From assembly GCF_020567525.1 (NCBI RefSeq), contig NZ_JAJCVI010000005.1, positions 62,001 to 126,000 of the forward strand: a DNA stretch of 64,000 nt, in the 5' to 3' direction. The DNA comes from Halorubellus salinus (GTDB lineage Archaea > Halobacteriota > Halobacteria > Halobacteriales > Natrialbaceae). A program made the position numbers and the translations under genes. Below the pieces are notes generated by a model, which searched no databases, was not told the origin of the DNA, and saw only the letters and a program-made list of their open reading frames with translations. Shown piece after piece: positions 33,953 to 42,704 of the stretch. Numbering within the stretch: the stretch's first letter is position 1; each line of letters begins with the position of its first letter.

Positions 33953-34615
33953 TCACTCCAGTCGGTCGAGGAGGTCGTCGAACGACGCGAGCGGGTCGCT
34001 CCCGGGCGAGTCGCCGCCCGGGGCGTAGTGGATGCCGCGCCACCCGGCCTCGCGAGCGCCCGCGACGTCCGCCTCGTAGGAGTCACCGATCATCACGTAC
34101 TCGTCGGCCGGCAGGCGCTCCGCGGCGAGCGCGAACGGCGCCGGGTCGGGCTTGTGCGCGCCCGCCTCGTAGGACACCACGCTCGCGTCCACGTACGCGT
34201 CGAGGTCGTGCCCGCGGAGCTTCGCCAACTGGAATCCGGGGACGCCGTTCGTGAGCACGCCCACGCCGTACCCGCGGTCGCGCAGTTCCGCGAGCGCGCG
34301 CTCGACGCCGGGTGACGGCGCAACGCCAGCGACCTCGCGCTCGCGGAGCGTCTCGACGAGCGCGTCCACGGACGCCACCGCGTCGGCGTAGTCGTGCGCT
34401 GCGAGCGCGTGTTCGAACGCCCGCCGATACGGTTCCTCGGCGTGATCGCCGAGTAACTCGAGGAACCGGTCGCTGTAGGTCACCTCGAACGCCTCGTCGC
34501 CACCACCGAGCTGGCGTTCGGTCACCTCCCGGAGCACCGTCGCGTACGCCGTCTCGAACGTCAAGAGCGTGTGGTCGAGGTCGAAGAAGACCGCCCGCTC
34601 GAACGCGTCACTCAT
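33953..34615 (-). CDS. HAD-superfamily phosphatase, 220 aa
   Basis: Motif I is FFDLDHTLL with nucleophile D12 and acid D14; motif II is TNG in VLTNGVPG; motif III Lys in AHKPDP; motif IV GDSYEAD. A helical cap domain lies between motifs I and II, typical of subclass I HAD phosphatases acting on small phosphometabolites such as sugar or nucleotide phosphates. The particular substrate cannot be predicted. It is read toward the molybdoenzyme gene. Confidence 0.93.
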   Translation of the reverse strand: MSDAFERAVFFDLDHTLLTFETAYATVLREVTERQLGGGDEAFEVTYSDRFLELLGDHAEEPYRRAFEHALAAHDYADAVASVDALVETLREREVAGVAPSPGVERALAELRDRGYGVGVLTNGVPGFQLAKLRGHDLDAYVDASVVSYEAGAHKPDPAPFALAAERLPADEYVMIGDSYEADVAGAREAGWRGIHYAPGGDSPGSDPLASFDDLLDRLE

Positions 34616-34711
34616 ACCGACCGCGACGCCCGCACCCCTCGAAAAACCACCGCCACCACGACACAGCCCCGCACACGCTCGCCACGCCGGACGTCGAACG
34701 ACCGCACGCGG

Positions 34712-35152
34712 TCACTCCCGCTTCTCGTACAACACGAGCCCGACGAACGAACACACCTCGCGGTCGTCCTGATTCAACGTCCGCGTCTGCGACCGCACCA
34801 ACCCCACCCCGGGCTGCCAGTCCTCCTTCGACAACACCTGCGTCTCCACGCGCAACTCGTCGCCCGGGAACACCGGCTGCTTCCACCGCAACTCGTCCAC
34901 GCCGATCGCACCCATCGCCTTCGTATCCTGCAGCTCGTTCTCCACCAGGAGCCGCATCGTCATCGCGCACGTATGCCACCCCGACGCCACCAACTCGCCG
35001 AACATCGACTCCTGAGCCGCCTCCGGGTCCGTGTGGAACGCCTGCGGGTCGTACCGCTCCCCGAACTCGATGATCTCGTCCTCGTCCACCTCGTACGACC
35101 CGAACGCGTGCTCCTCACCGACCGTCACGTCCTCGAAGTACCCGTGGTCCAT
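34712..35152 (-). CDS. stand-alone MaoC-like hydratase/dehydratase, 146 aa
   Basis: A single hot-dog domain with the dyad D35 and H40 in ERYDPQAFHTDPEAA, followed by SGWHTCAMTMRLL and the strand WKQPVFPGDEL, as in (R)-specific enoyl-CoA hydratases. The ATG at 35152 is used; a GTG six bases upstream is also in frame. It lies 96 bases upstream of the HAD gene in the same direction. With the CBS-MaoC protein nearby it may share a pathway of fatty-acid or polyhydroxyalkanoate metabolism, which is inference. Confidence 0.9.
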   Translation of the reverse strand: MDHGYFEDVTVGEEHAFGSYEVDEDEIIEFGERYDPQAFHTDPEAAQESMFGELVASGWHTCAMTMRLLVENELQDTKAMGAIGVDELRWKQPVFPGDELRVETQVLSKEDWQPGVGLVRSQTRTLNQDDREVCSFVGLVLYEKRE

Positions 35153-35401
35153 ACGCACACGTTCACGCAGTCACGACAAAACGGCTCGGGTCGCGCGCCG
35201 TCGCTCGGGCTCGCACGAACCAGCACGTCGAACTCCAGCGAACCGACGAACGCGCCTGGCGGAGGTGGCTCCAGCGCGGCGGCTGACACGGTCGTCCGCC
35301 GCCGACCGAGAGGGCAGCATCGCCAGCGAATCGACCAAACCAACACCAACGAGCATCAAGTATACAGCGCCGGTTATCCCCTGAAGGCGCCTGAAGGACC
35401 T

Positions 35402-36130
35402 ATGACAACGACCCCGGCCATCGGCGGGAGCGGCCACTTCCCTTCGCGAAGACAGTTCCTCGCAGCCACCACCGGGCTCGGCGTCACGCTCCTCGCCGGC
35501 TGCCTCGCCGGGAACGCACCGACCGCGGCGCCGAACCCAACAGCCAACCCCGCGGACCCCGTCGGCGCGCCGGCACCGAACGCCCCCGGTGGCGCGACGG
35601 CCGACGGAATCTACGGCGAATACCGGGGACAGACCACCGTCGAGGCACTCCGGAACGGCGAACGCGCGAGCGTCACCTACCCCGTCGCAGTCACCGTCGG
35701 AACCCCCAAGCAGTACGGAGGCGTCCGCGAAACGAACCCGTTCCACCTCAGCATCGTCGGGAACACCGCACTCACCGGCTCCAGCATTCCGGAGTACACG
35801 TACTCGCTCTGGTCCGCGGGCGTCTACCAGGATCAGGATACCTGGGAGCAATGGTTCGAACAACACTGGGACATCACTGAAACGAACGGCCAGCTCCGCG
35901 GGACCCTCACCAACCACGGCGTCCTCCCCGGCGGGTGGATCTGGCTGAACAACACGACGAACATCTCGGCGGTCGGCCCGACCACCATCCCGTACATGTC
36001 CGACGTGCACATGGGCGCGTCCCTCGCCGGGACCGTTGGCGGCGGCCGGTTCGACGCGACGATCGACGGACAGACGAACTCGCTCGAAGCGTTCCGCATC
36101 ACCGTCACCGCCGACCGACCGCGACTGTAG
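35402..36130 (+). CDS. Tat lipoprotein with beta-rich domain, 242 aa
   Basis: The N-terminus carries SRRQFLAATTGLGVTLLAGC, a twin-arginine signal with a lipobox LAGC; the protein is therefore exported folded and lipid-anchored. A Pro/Ala/Asn-rich linker (about residues 36-65) precedes a beta-rich domain (about 70-242) with several Trp and no Cys. The upstream AGTATACA (35359-35366) could be its TATA box, with a leader of about 15-20 bases. Codon usage is less GC-biased in places than in neighbours. The family is not recognised. Confidence 0.75.
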   Translation: MTTTPAIGGSGHFPSRRQFLAATTGLGVTLLAGCLAGNAPTAAPNPTANPADPVGAPAPNAPGGATADGIYGEYRGQTTVEALRNGERASVTYPVAVTVGTPKQYGGVRETNPFHLSIVGNTALTGSSIPEYTYSLWSAGVYQDQDTWEQWFEQHWDITETNGQLRGTLTNHGVLPGGWIWLNNTTNISAVGPTTIPYMSDVHMGASLAGTVGGGRFDATIDGQTNSLEAFRITVTADRPRL

Positions 36131-36221
36131 CAACGGAATCGAACGGGAAACGACGAGACCGAAGCGACACGGACGCACTCGCCCACAGCGTTCGCTGCGC
36201 GGGCTGCGACTCGCAGGCTTC

Positions 36222-36279
36222 GAATCCCCTGTGTCGCTACTCCTCGTGCTGCTCGGAGGTAGCGAGCACGATGGGATTC
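36222..36279. repeat. imperfect inverted repeat overlapping the tRNA-Arg 3' end
   Basis: The left half (GAATCCC at 36222-36228 and TCGCTAC-TCC at 36234-36243) is complementary to the right half (GGAGGTAGCGA at 36255-36265 and GGGATTC at 36273-36279), with unequal spacers. The left half therefore resembles a degenerate, inverted copy of the tRNA T-arm and 3' flank. Confidence 0.5.
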
Positions 36280-36337
36280 GAACCCATGACCATCGGATTA
36301 GAAGTCCGACGCTCTATCCTGGCTGAGCTACGTGCCC
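36263..36337 (-). tRNA. tRNA-Arg (anticodon UCU)
   Basis: The minus strand folds as a complete cloverleaf: acceptor GGGCACG (5') with CGTGCTC (3', one G-U pair), D-arm TAGCTCAGCCAGGATAGAGC, anticodon stem TCGGA/TCCGA with loop CTTCTAA (anticodon TCT, decoding AGA), short variable loop, and T-arm ATGGG-TTCGAAT-CCCAT. The discriminator base is G and no CCA is encoded. No intron is present. Confidence 0.95.
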
Positions 36338-36386
36338 TCGTTGTCGTGTGGACGGCGCGAGCAAAAAAGCGGTCCGGATTCGGATT

Positions 36387-36764
36387 TCAGGCGTCGAGCC
36401 GGTAGAGGCTCGTGACGTAGGGGAGCTTGCCGAACATCCAGATGCCGATGGGGATGCCGATGACGCTGACGCAGAGCGCCCACGCGACGTTCGCCCAGAT
36501 GAAGCTCGCCCACCACCCGACGAACACGAAGTAGACGGCGCGCAGGACGAGGCTCGTCTGCGGGACGCCGTCCGGGTCGAACCCGGTGTCGCGGCGTTTG
36601 AGCGTGAGGAGGTACGGGACGCGGTTGATGATCTTGATGCCGAGCGGGAGGAGGATGATGGTGACGTTCAGGACCCACGCGACGTTGATCGCGAGAAGCG
36701 TGAGCCACCACCCGACGAGGAAGAACCAGATGACGCGGACGACGAGCGAGTGCTGGTCGGTCAT
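36387..36764 (-). CDS. YccF (DUF307) family membrane protein
   Basis: The 125-aa protein repeats a two-helix module twice: INVAWVLNVTIILLPLGIK and ANVAWALCVSVIGIPIGIW, each followed by a K/N-x-x-P-Y-x-x-x-L segment. This internal duplication is diagnostic of the YccF family of inner-membrane proteins, whose function is unknown. It ends 50 bases before the tRNA-Arg 5' end, both on the minus strand. Confidence 0.88.
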   Translation of the reverse strand: MTDQHSLVVRVIWFFLVGWWLTLLAINVAWVLNVTIILLPLGIKIINRVPYLLTLKRRDTGFDPDGVPQTSLVLRAVYFVFVGWWASFIWANVAWALCVSVIGIPIGIWMFGKLPYVTSLYRLDA

Positions 36765-36893
36765 ACTCGAACGGTCACCGCGAACGCGTATGGGTCTTCT
36801 CCCATACCCCGGATTCGTCGAGGACGACGTCGAGGAGCGACGTGGCGCGCGAGAGCGGTGGGGTTAAGCCGCCGACTCGAGTATTCGTCTCCA

Positions 36894-37466
36894 ATGACTG
36901 TCATCGGTACCGTCGGCCTGCCCGGAAGCGGGAAAGGCGAGGCTGCGGCGGTCGCACGCGACGCCGGCATCCCCGTGGTGACGATGGGGGACGTCATCCG
37001 CCAGGAGTGCCGGGACCGCGGCCTCGACCCCGCGACGCATCACGGCGAGATCGCGCAAGCACTCCGCGAGGAGAACGGCCCCGACGCCATCGCGCAACGG
37101 TCGCTCCCCATCATCCGCGAGCACCTCGACGGCACCGACACCGTGCTCGTCGACGGCCTCCGCTCCGGCGTGGAAGCCGACCGCTTCGAGGAAGCGTTCG
37201 GCGACGACTGGCTACTCGTCAGTATCGAAGCGCCCTTCGACGTCCGCAGAGACCGCATCAGTACTCGCGGTCGCGACAACACCGACGGCGACGTCGGCGA
37301 GACGCTCCGCGAGCGCGACGACCGCGAACGCGGGTTCGGGATGGACGACGCCATGGCGCGCGCCGACGTCACCATCACCAACACCGACACGCTCGAGTCG
37401 TTCCGCGCCCGCATCACGGCACTCCTCGAGGACGGCCCCGACGCCGTCACGGAGGTCGACGCATGA
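36894..37466 (+). CDS. UPF0200-type P-loop kinase (dephospho-CoA kinase-like)
   Basis: The Walker A motif GLPGSGKGE (residues 8-16) and an overall adenylate-kinase-like fold place it in the archaeal UPF0200 group, distantly like dephospho-CoA kinase. The lid region contains RDRISTRGRDNTDG. The ATG at 36894 has GGTTAAGC at about 36862-36869 as TATA element, 25-30 bases upstream. The stop overlaps the ATG of the UPF0201 gene. This pairing is common in archaea; the exact substrate is not known to me. Confidence 0.88.
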   Translation: MTVIGTVGLPGSGKGEAAAVARDAGIPVVTMGDVIRQECRDRGLDPATHHGEIAQALREENGPDAIAQRSLPIIREHLDGTDTVLVDGLRSGVEADRFEEAFGDDWLLVSIEAPFDVRRDRISTRGRDNTDGDVGETLRERDDRERGFGMDDAMARADVTITNTDTLESFRARITALLEDGPDAVTEVDA

Positions 37467-37897
37467 TCTACTCGGTGGACGTCGAGATAACCGCGCCCGT
37501 GAACGACACCGAGGTCACCGACCGCGTCGTCGACGCCATCACGAACCTCTTCCCCGACGCCGACGTCACCGAACACCCCGGCGAAGTACTGGCGACCACG
37601 CACCAGCTCGAGCACTTCAGCGAGCGCCTGCACGCCCAGGAGATACTCGACACCGCCCGCGGCCAGTTCGAAGCGGGCCGGGACGGCGACGCGTTCGCGT
37701 TCGCGCTCAAGAAACAGGCCGCGTTCCAGGGCGTCGTGAACTTCGCCGTCGGGAATCCTGACGAACTCGGCGACATCCACGTCCGCGTTCGCGTCGAGGA
37801 CCCGTCGGTCGACGAGTTCGTCGACTACGTCGCCCCACCCACCGAGGACGGCCGGCCCGTCACGAGCGACGCGGAAGACCGCGGCCCCGGGAACTGA
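37463..37897 (+). CDS. UPF0201 RNA-binding-like protein
   Basis: 144 aa with alternating beta and alpha elements (MIYSVDVEITAPVNDTE, VVDAITNLFPDADV, ARGQFEAGRDGDAFAFALKKQAAFQG core). This matches the COG1325/UPF0201 family, described as predicted exosome-associated RNA-binding proteins. The ATG overlaps the kinase stop (ATGA), so the two are co-translated. The tail (about residues 122-144) is polar and probably disordered. Confidence 0.85.
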   Translation: MIYSVDVEITAPVNDTEVTDRVVDAITNLFPDADVTEHPGEVLATTHQLEHFSERLHAQEILDTARGQFEAGRDGDAFAFALKKQAAFQGVVNFAVGNPDELGDIHVRVRVEDPSVDEFVDYVAPPTEDGRPVTSDAEDRGPGN

Positions 37898-37960
37898 CCA
37901 CGAGCCACGGGTCCGTTCGTCCGGTTGCTGTTTGAGCGAATCTTGCAGCCTCTATGCGCA

Positions 37961-37967
37961 CTTTTTT
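37961..37967 (+). promoter_or_regulatory. TATA-like element for the erythromycin-esterase-like gene
   Basis: CTTTTTT lies 24-30 bases before the ATG at 37991, fitting a leaderless transcript. Confidence 0.5.
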
Positions 37968-37990
37968 CACCCGCGGGAGAAGTCAGGACG

Positions 37991-39259
37991 ATGACCCATT
38001 CGACCGGGCTACTCGACGCCCTCGACGACCACTCGCTCGCACTCGAAACGACCGACCCCACGAGCGACGGCGACGGGCTCGAAGCGCTGTGCGACGAACT
38101 CGCCGACGTCCGCGTCGTCGGCCTGGGCGAATCCACCCACGGAACCCGCGAGTTCTTCGAGCTGAAACACCGGCTCGTCCGCGAACTCGTCGAACGCCAC
38201 GGACTGCGGACGTTCGCCATCGAGGCCGGATTCGGCGAAGCCCGCCGCGTGAACGCGTACGTCCGCGACGGCGAGGGGAGCGCCGAGGAAGTCGTCGAAG
38301 GCATGCAGTTCTGGACGTGGCGCACCGAATCGTTCGTCGCGTTCGTCGAGTGGCTCCGCGAGTTCAACCGCGACCGCGAACCCGACGAGCAAGTGTCGTT
38401 CTGGGGCGTTGACGCGCAGTACGCCGCCGCGTCGGCCGACCACGTCGTCGCGTTCCTCGAGCGCGCGGCCGGCGACCCGATCGAGGGGCTGGACGCGCTC
38501 GCCGCCGACGGACTCTACGGGTACGTCGGTGAGACCGACGACGCCGTGACGCTCAAGCGAGCCCGCGAGATCGTCGACCGAACGAACTCGCGGTTCGACG
38601 CCGACCGGGAGGCGCTCGTCGACGCGACCGACGAGCGAGCGTGGCGCCTGGCTCGACAGCACGTCCGCTCGATGGTCGACGCCGTCGCGTTCGCCGAGTC
38701 GACCGCCGACGGGCCGCCGGACGCGGACGCGCTCGCCAGGCGCGACCGCGCGATGGCCGACACCACCGACTGGGTGCTCGAGTACACTGGCGCGGACGCG
38801 GTCGTCCTGTGGGCGCACGACGGCCACCTCGCACGCGATCCGATGCACCCCGAGCACCTCGAGACCGCCGTCGAGACGCTCGGCTCGCACCTCGACGACG
38901 ACCACGGCGACGCCTACCACCCCGTCGCGCTCGTGTTCGGGAGCGGGTCGTTCCAGGCCATCGGCGAGACCGCCGACGGCACCCGTGGCCTCCGGGCGTT
39001 CAGCGTCGACGAACCCACGGACTCACTGGAAGCGGACCTGCACGCGCTCGGCGACGACATCGCGTACCTGGATTTCGAGAGCGCTCGCGCGGACTCCAGG
39101 CTGGTGGAGTGGTTCCAGGACGCCCACCGGATGCACGCCATCGGCGCCCACTACGCCCCTGACGACGCAGGGAACTGGACGACGTACGACCTCGGGCGCG
39201 CGTTCGACGGTGCGCTCTACGTCGACGAGACGACGCGAGCGCGACCCGCAAACGACTGA
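37991..39259 (+). CDS. erythromycin esterase (Ere) family protein
   Basis: Family of hydrolases that includes EreA/EreB, which open the macrolide lactone ring. The catalytic landmarks fit with an offset of four residues: E47 and H50 in GESTHG, and E78 in AIEAG, correspond to EreB E43, H46 and E74; a later WAHDGHLA segment matches the WAHNxH region. Length 422 aa is normal. No signal peptide is present, so it is cytoplasmic. Macrolides do not normally inhibit archaeal ribosomes, so the physiological substrate is likely another ester or lactone. Confidence 0.9.
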   Translation: MTHSTGLLDALDDHSLALETTDPTSDGDGLEALCDELADVRVVGLGESTHGTREFFELKHRLVRELVERHGLRTFAIEAGFGEARRVNAYVRDGEGSAEEVVEGMQFWTWRTESFVAFVEWLREFNRDREPDEQVSFWGVDAQYAAASADHVVAFLERAAGDPIEGLDALAADGLYGYVGETDDAVTLKRAREIVDRTNSRFDADREALVDATDERAWRLARQHVRSMVDAVAFAESTADGPPDADALARRDRAMADTTDWVLEYTGADAVVLWAHDGHLARDPMHPEHLETAVETLGSHLDDDHGDAYHPVALVFGSGSFQAIGETADGTRGLRAFSVDEPTDSLEADLHALGDDIAYLDFESARADSRLVEWFQDAHRMHAIGAHYAPDDAGNWTTYDLGRAFDGALYVDETTRARPAND

Positions 39260-39602
39260 CCGCTACTTGCACGTTCAGTTCTCGTCCTCTTACGTGCCGC
39301 TGGTCGCCGGTTTCGCCGAAAGGCACACCAAGCTGACCGGCCACGCCGTAGACGAACTCGTCTCGTTTCTCGTCGACTCGGGACTGTCGCCCGGTGACGA
39401 GCGACGCCGAGGACCGCTGTCCCGGGAACTGACTCGCGGCAGTCCGCTCGAAACGCGACGTTTCTCCGAACCGCTACCACGTCCAGTACCGTCGTTTACT
39501 CGTTCCTAACCGACTGCTCGGTTCGGGTAGGTTCCGCGTCCCGTTGCCGGAAACCCCGAACTATCTCCCGCGCTTAACCCCGCGGTCGTCACCAGAGGAG
39601 GC
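39260..39602. other. intergenic region before the lectin-propeller gene
   Basis: No convincing gene: possible reading frames lack haloarchaeal codon bias and homology-like patterns. Near its end, CTTAACC at about 39573-39579 could be the TATA box for the 39603 gene and GGAGG directly before the ATG could be a Shine-Dalgarno sequence, but with that TATA the transcript would be leaderless, so only one of the two can be operating. Confidence 0.4.
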
Positions 39603-42600
39603 ATGGGCCACGCGGACGACGAACGACGAGGAATCGACCGACGGCTTCTGCTCCGGGCGCTCGGCGCTGGCGCGTTCGCGGGCGCGAGCGGCCACGCCGC
39701 CGGAAGCGGCGAGCGAGCGGGGCACGGGGCCAGCAAACGCCACCGCGAGCGCGGACGGTCGCGTTGCGTCGTCGACGACTTCCAGGACGGCGACCTCGAC
39801 GAGTACGTCGCCAGGGACGGCCCGAAGGCCAACTGGCGGGTCGCGTCGTTCCGCAACGGCCGCGTCCTCGAGTTCCAGGGCGGCGACGGCGCGGACCTCC
39901 AGTCCTACAGCGGCCTCGGGACGTACCCGCGTCGCGGCGACCGGTTCTCGTTCCTGTTCTACCCTTACGGAAACTGGGACGGGTACGCGATGTTCAGCTT
40001 CGCCATCGCCGACTCCGAGAACTTCCAGCGGCGCTACGAACTCGAGTTCGAACCCGCCGAGAGCGAGGTCCGCCTCCAGTACAGCCGCGCTCCCGGCGAC
40101 GAGGAGACCATCGCCAGCGCGTCCCGGTCGTTCGACGGCCGCGACCGACAGATCGTCGAGGTGGACTGGGCGGCGTCGAGCGACGACATCGTTGCGACCG
40201 TCACCGACTCGGACGACGACGGGACGACCCTCCGCGCGAGCGAACCCGACGACGCACCAACCGGCGGCGGCATCGGCTTCTACGGCAGCGGCGACGCCGC
40301 CTGGCTGTTCGACTACGTCACCATCCTCGACTGCGACGACCGCAGCGACGGCGACGACGGCGACGACGACGCTCGGTACGTAACCGTCGTCGACGACTTC
40401 TTGGACGGCGACCTCGACGAGTACGTCGCCGCCGACGGCCCGAAGTCGAACTGGTCGATCGTCGACTTCTCCGCGTACGACGGTCGACGCGCACTCCAGT
40501 TCCAGGGCGGCGACGGTGCCGACATCCAGTCCCATCGCGGCCTGCCCGCGTACCCACAGCGCGGAGACCGCATCCGCCTTGACTTCGGGACGCTCGGGAA
40601 CTGGGACGGGTACGCGATGTTCAGCTTCGGCATCGCCGACCCAGATAACTTCCAGCGCCGCTACGAACTCGAGTTCGAGCCCGCCGAGAGCGAGGTCCGC
40701 CTCCAGTACAGCCGCGCCCCAGGCGACGAGGAGACCATCGCCAGCGCGAGCGCGGACCTCCGCAGGGACGGGTTCTACGAAGTGACCGTGGACTGGGCGG
40801 CGTCGAGCGACGACATCGTGGTCACCGTCCAGGACCTCGTGACCACCGTCGCCACCCTTCGCGCGCCCGAACCAGACGGCGCACCGACCCAAGGCGGCAT
40901 CGGCTTCTACGGCAGTGGCGACGCCGCGTGGGCGTTCGACAGCGTCCGACTCAGCCGCGACGACGGCGACACAGGTGGCGATGACGACGGCCACGACGCG
41001 GGGATGATAGTCGACGACTTCGAGGACGACGACCTCACCGAGTACGTCGCCGCCGACGGCCCGAAGGCGAACTGGTCGGTCGTCGGTGACCACGTGAACC
41101 ACGGTCGACACGCGCTCCAGTTCCAGGGTGGCGAAGGCACTGACCTCCAGTCACACCGGGGTCTCCCCGCGTACCCGAAGCGAGGTGACCGGTTCAAACT
41201 GATGTTCGGAACGTTCGGGAACTGGAACGGGTACGCGATGTTCAGCTTCGCAATCGCCGACCCCGACGACTTCCAGCGGCGCTACGAGCTCGAGTTCGAA
41301 CCCGCCGCCGACGAAGTCCGCCTCCAGTACAGTCGCGCCCCCGACGACGAGGAGACGATTGCGAGCGCGAACGTGGACCTCCAGCAGGACTGGTTCTATC
41401 TCGTCACCGTGGACTGGGCGGCGTCGAGCGACGACATCGTCGTCTCCATCGGCACGCAGAACCCGTGGGTCGAACTCCGCGCGCCCGAACCAGACGGCGC
41501 GCCGACCGAAGGCGGCATCGGCTTCTACGGCAGCGGCGACGCCGCGTGGGTGTTCGACGACGTCCGCATCCTCGACCGCACCGGAAGCGGCGACGACGGC
41601 GACGACGCCGGGAGCGACGACGACTGGCCGACCGTCCAGTACGACTTCGCGAACACCGGGTGGGCGCGAACCGAGAGCGGACCGGCCGGTGGCGTGACCG
41701 AGACGTGGTCGACAGCGGTGAGTTTCGAGGAAGCGAACGAACCCGCCGTCGTCGACGGGTCAGTGTACACAACCGGGAGTGGGAGCGCCCACGGACTGTA
41801 CTCGCTGAACGCCGCGGACGGGAGCGTCGAATGGCTGTACCGCATCGACGACGGCTCCCGCTCACCGGCCAGCGTCGTCGACGGCACCGTCTACGTCGGC
41901 GGGAACGACCTGCACGCCCACGCCGTCGACGCCAACGACGGTGGCCGAGTCTGGCGAACGGAACTGATTGACTCGTGCACAGTCGCACCCGCGGTGGCCC
42001 GCGGGGCCGCGTTCTTCGGGAACCTGTACGGCGATGTCGCGATGCTCAACGCGTCGACGGGCGACGAGCTCGGGAACGCAGCCGTCGGGATGATAGTCAC
42101 CGCCGACCCAGCGGTCGTCGACGGCGTCCTCTACGCCGCATCACCGGCCGGCGTGCTCGGCGCGTACGACGTCGGCCCCGCGTACGACGTCGCCCTCAGC
42201 ACGAGCCGCTGGACTCGCTTCGACGACGTCGAGGGCGGTATCACCGCGCCGACGGTCGACGACGACACCGTCTACGCCGCGTTCTACAACGGCGACGCCG
42301 CCGACAGTCGACTGTACGCGCTCGACCGAACGGATGGAAGCGAACGGTGGCGGTTCGACGTCGACCTCCAAGCCTCGCCAGCAGTCACCGACGACAGCGT
42401 GTACCTGCTGTCCGACGACGGCGTCATGTACGCGCTCGACCGGTCCGACGGGTCGGTCCGCTGGCGTACGGCCACGAGCGAGTCGACGAACGCCGCACCG
42501 ACCGTCGCCGACGGCGTCGTGTACGCGGGCACCGACAGCCTCCACGCGTTCGACGCCGAGGCGGGGGCCGAGCGCTGGACGTACGACACCGACTACGCGG

Positions 42601-42683
42601 TGGTTGGCGCACCCGCCGTCGTCGACGACGTCGTGTACGTCGGCGGGACCGACGGCCTCGTGCACGCACTCGTCGCCCGCTGA
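39603..42683 (+). CDS. exported protein: three lectin-like repeats plus PQQ-type beta propeller, 1026 aa
   Basis: A Tat signal (IDRRLLLRALGAGAFAGASG) is followed by three tandem domains of about 190 residues (56-243, 261-450, 468-658), each opening V-D-D-F-x-D-x-D-L and ending G-G-I-G-F-Y-G-S-G-D-A-A-W. They resemble the concanavalin-like/DUF1080 beta sandwich found in secreted carbohydrate-binding proteins. Residues about 675-1026 are a PQQ/WD-like propeller with blades such as VDGSVYTTGSGSAHGLYSL and DGTVYVGGN. No cysteine-based lipobox or C-terminal PGF anchor is seen. It may bind surface or environmental polysaccharide. Confidence 0.85.
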   Translation: MGHADDERRGIDRRLLLRALGAGAFAGASGHAAGSGERAGHGASKRHRERGRSRCVVDDFQDGDLDEYVARDGPKANWRVASFRNGRVLEFQGGDGADLQSYSGLGTYPRRGDRFSFLFYPYGNWDGYAMFSFAIADSENFQRRYELEFEPAESEVRLQYSRAPGDEETIASASRSFDGRDRQIVEVDWAASSDDIVATVTDSDDDGTTLRASEPDDAPTGGGIGFYGSGDAAWLFDYVTILDCDDRSDGDDGDDDARYVTVVDDFLDGDLDEYVAADGPKSNWSIVDFSAYDGRRALQFQGGDGADIQSHRGLPAYPQRGDRIRLDFGTLGNWDGYAMFSFGIADPDNFQRRYELEFEPAESEVRLQYSRAPGDEETIASASADLRRDGFYEVTVDWAASSDDIVVTVQDLVTTVATLRAPEPDGAPTQGGIGFYGSGDAAWAFDSVRLSRDDGDTGGDDDGHDAGMIVDDFEDDDLTEYVAADGPKANWSVVGDHVNHGRHALQFQGGEGTDLQSHRGLPAYPKRGDRFKLMFGTFGNWNGYAMFSFAIADPDDFQRRYELEFEPAADEVRLQYSRAPDDEETIASANVDLQQDWFYLVTVDWAASSDDIVVSIGTQNPWVELRAPEPDGAPTEGGIGFYGSGDAAWVFDDVRILDRTGSGDDGDDAGSDDDWPTVQYDFANTGWARTESGPAGGVTETWSTAVSFEEANEPAVVDGSVYTTGSGSAHGLYSLNAADGSVEWLYRIDDGSRSPASVVDGTVYVGGNDLHAHAVDANDGGRVWRTELIDSCTVAPAVARGAAFFGNLYGDVAMLNASTGDELGNAAVGMIVTADPAVVDGVLYAASPAGVLGAYDVGPAYDVALSTSRWTRFDDVEGGITAPTVDDDTVYAAFYNGDAADSRLYALDRTDGSERWRFDVDLQASPAVTDDSVYLLSDDGVMYALDRSDGSVRWRTATSESTNAAPTVADGVVYAGTDSLHAFDAEAGAERWTYDTDYAVVGAPAVVDDVVYVGGTDGLVHALVAR
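39768..41576 (+). repeat. three direct repeats of about 570 bp inside the lectin-propeller gene
   Basis: The repeats correspond to residues 56-243, 261-450 and 468-658 (39768-40331, 40383-40952, 41004-41576). Long stretches, such as the segment for QRRYELEFEP and the one for IGFYGSGDAAW, are nearly identical at the DNA level between copies, which points to recent duplication or gene conversion. Confidence 0.85.
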
Positions 42684-42704
42684 ATCGGCGGCGAGCCGTC
42701 CGTC

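Noticed and set aside
39260-39602. A possible gene in the gap before the lectin-propeller protein
   Set aside because: Candidate frames are short, lack codon bias and overlap the control region of the 39603 gene.
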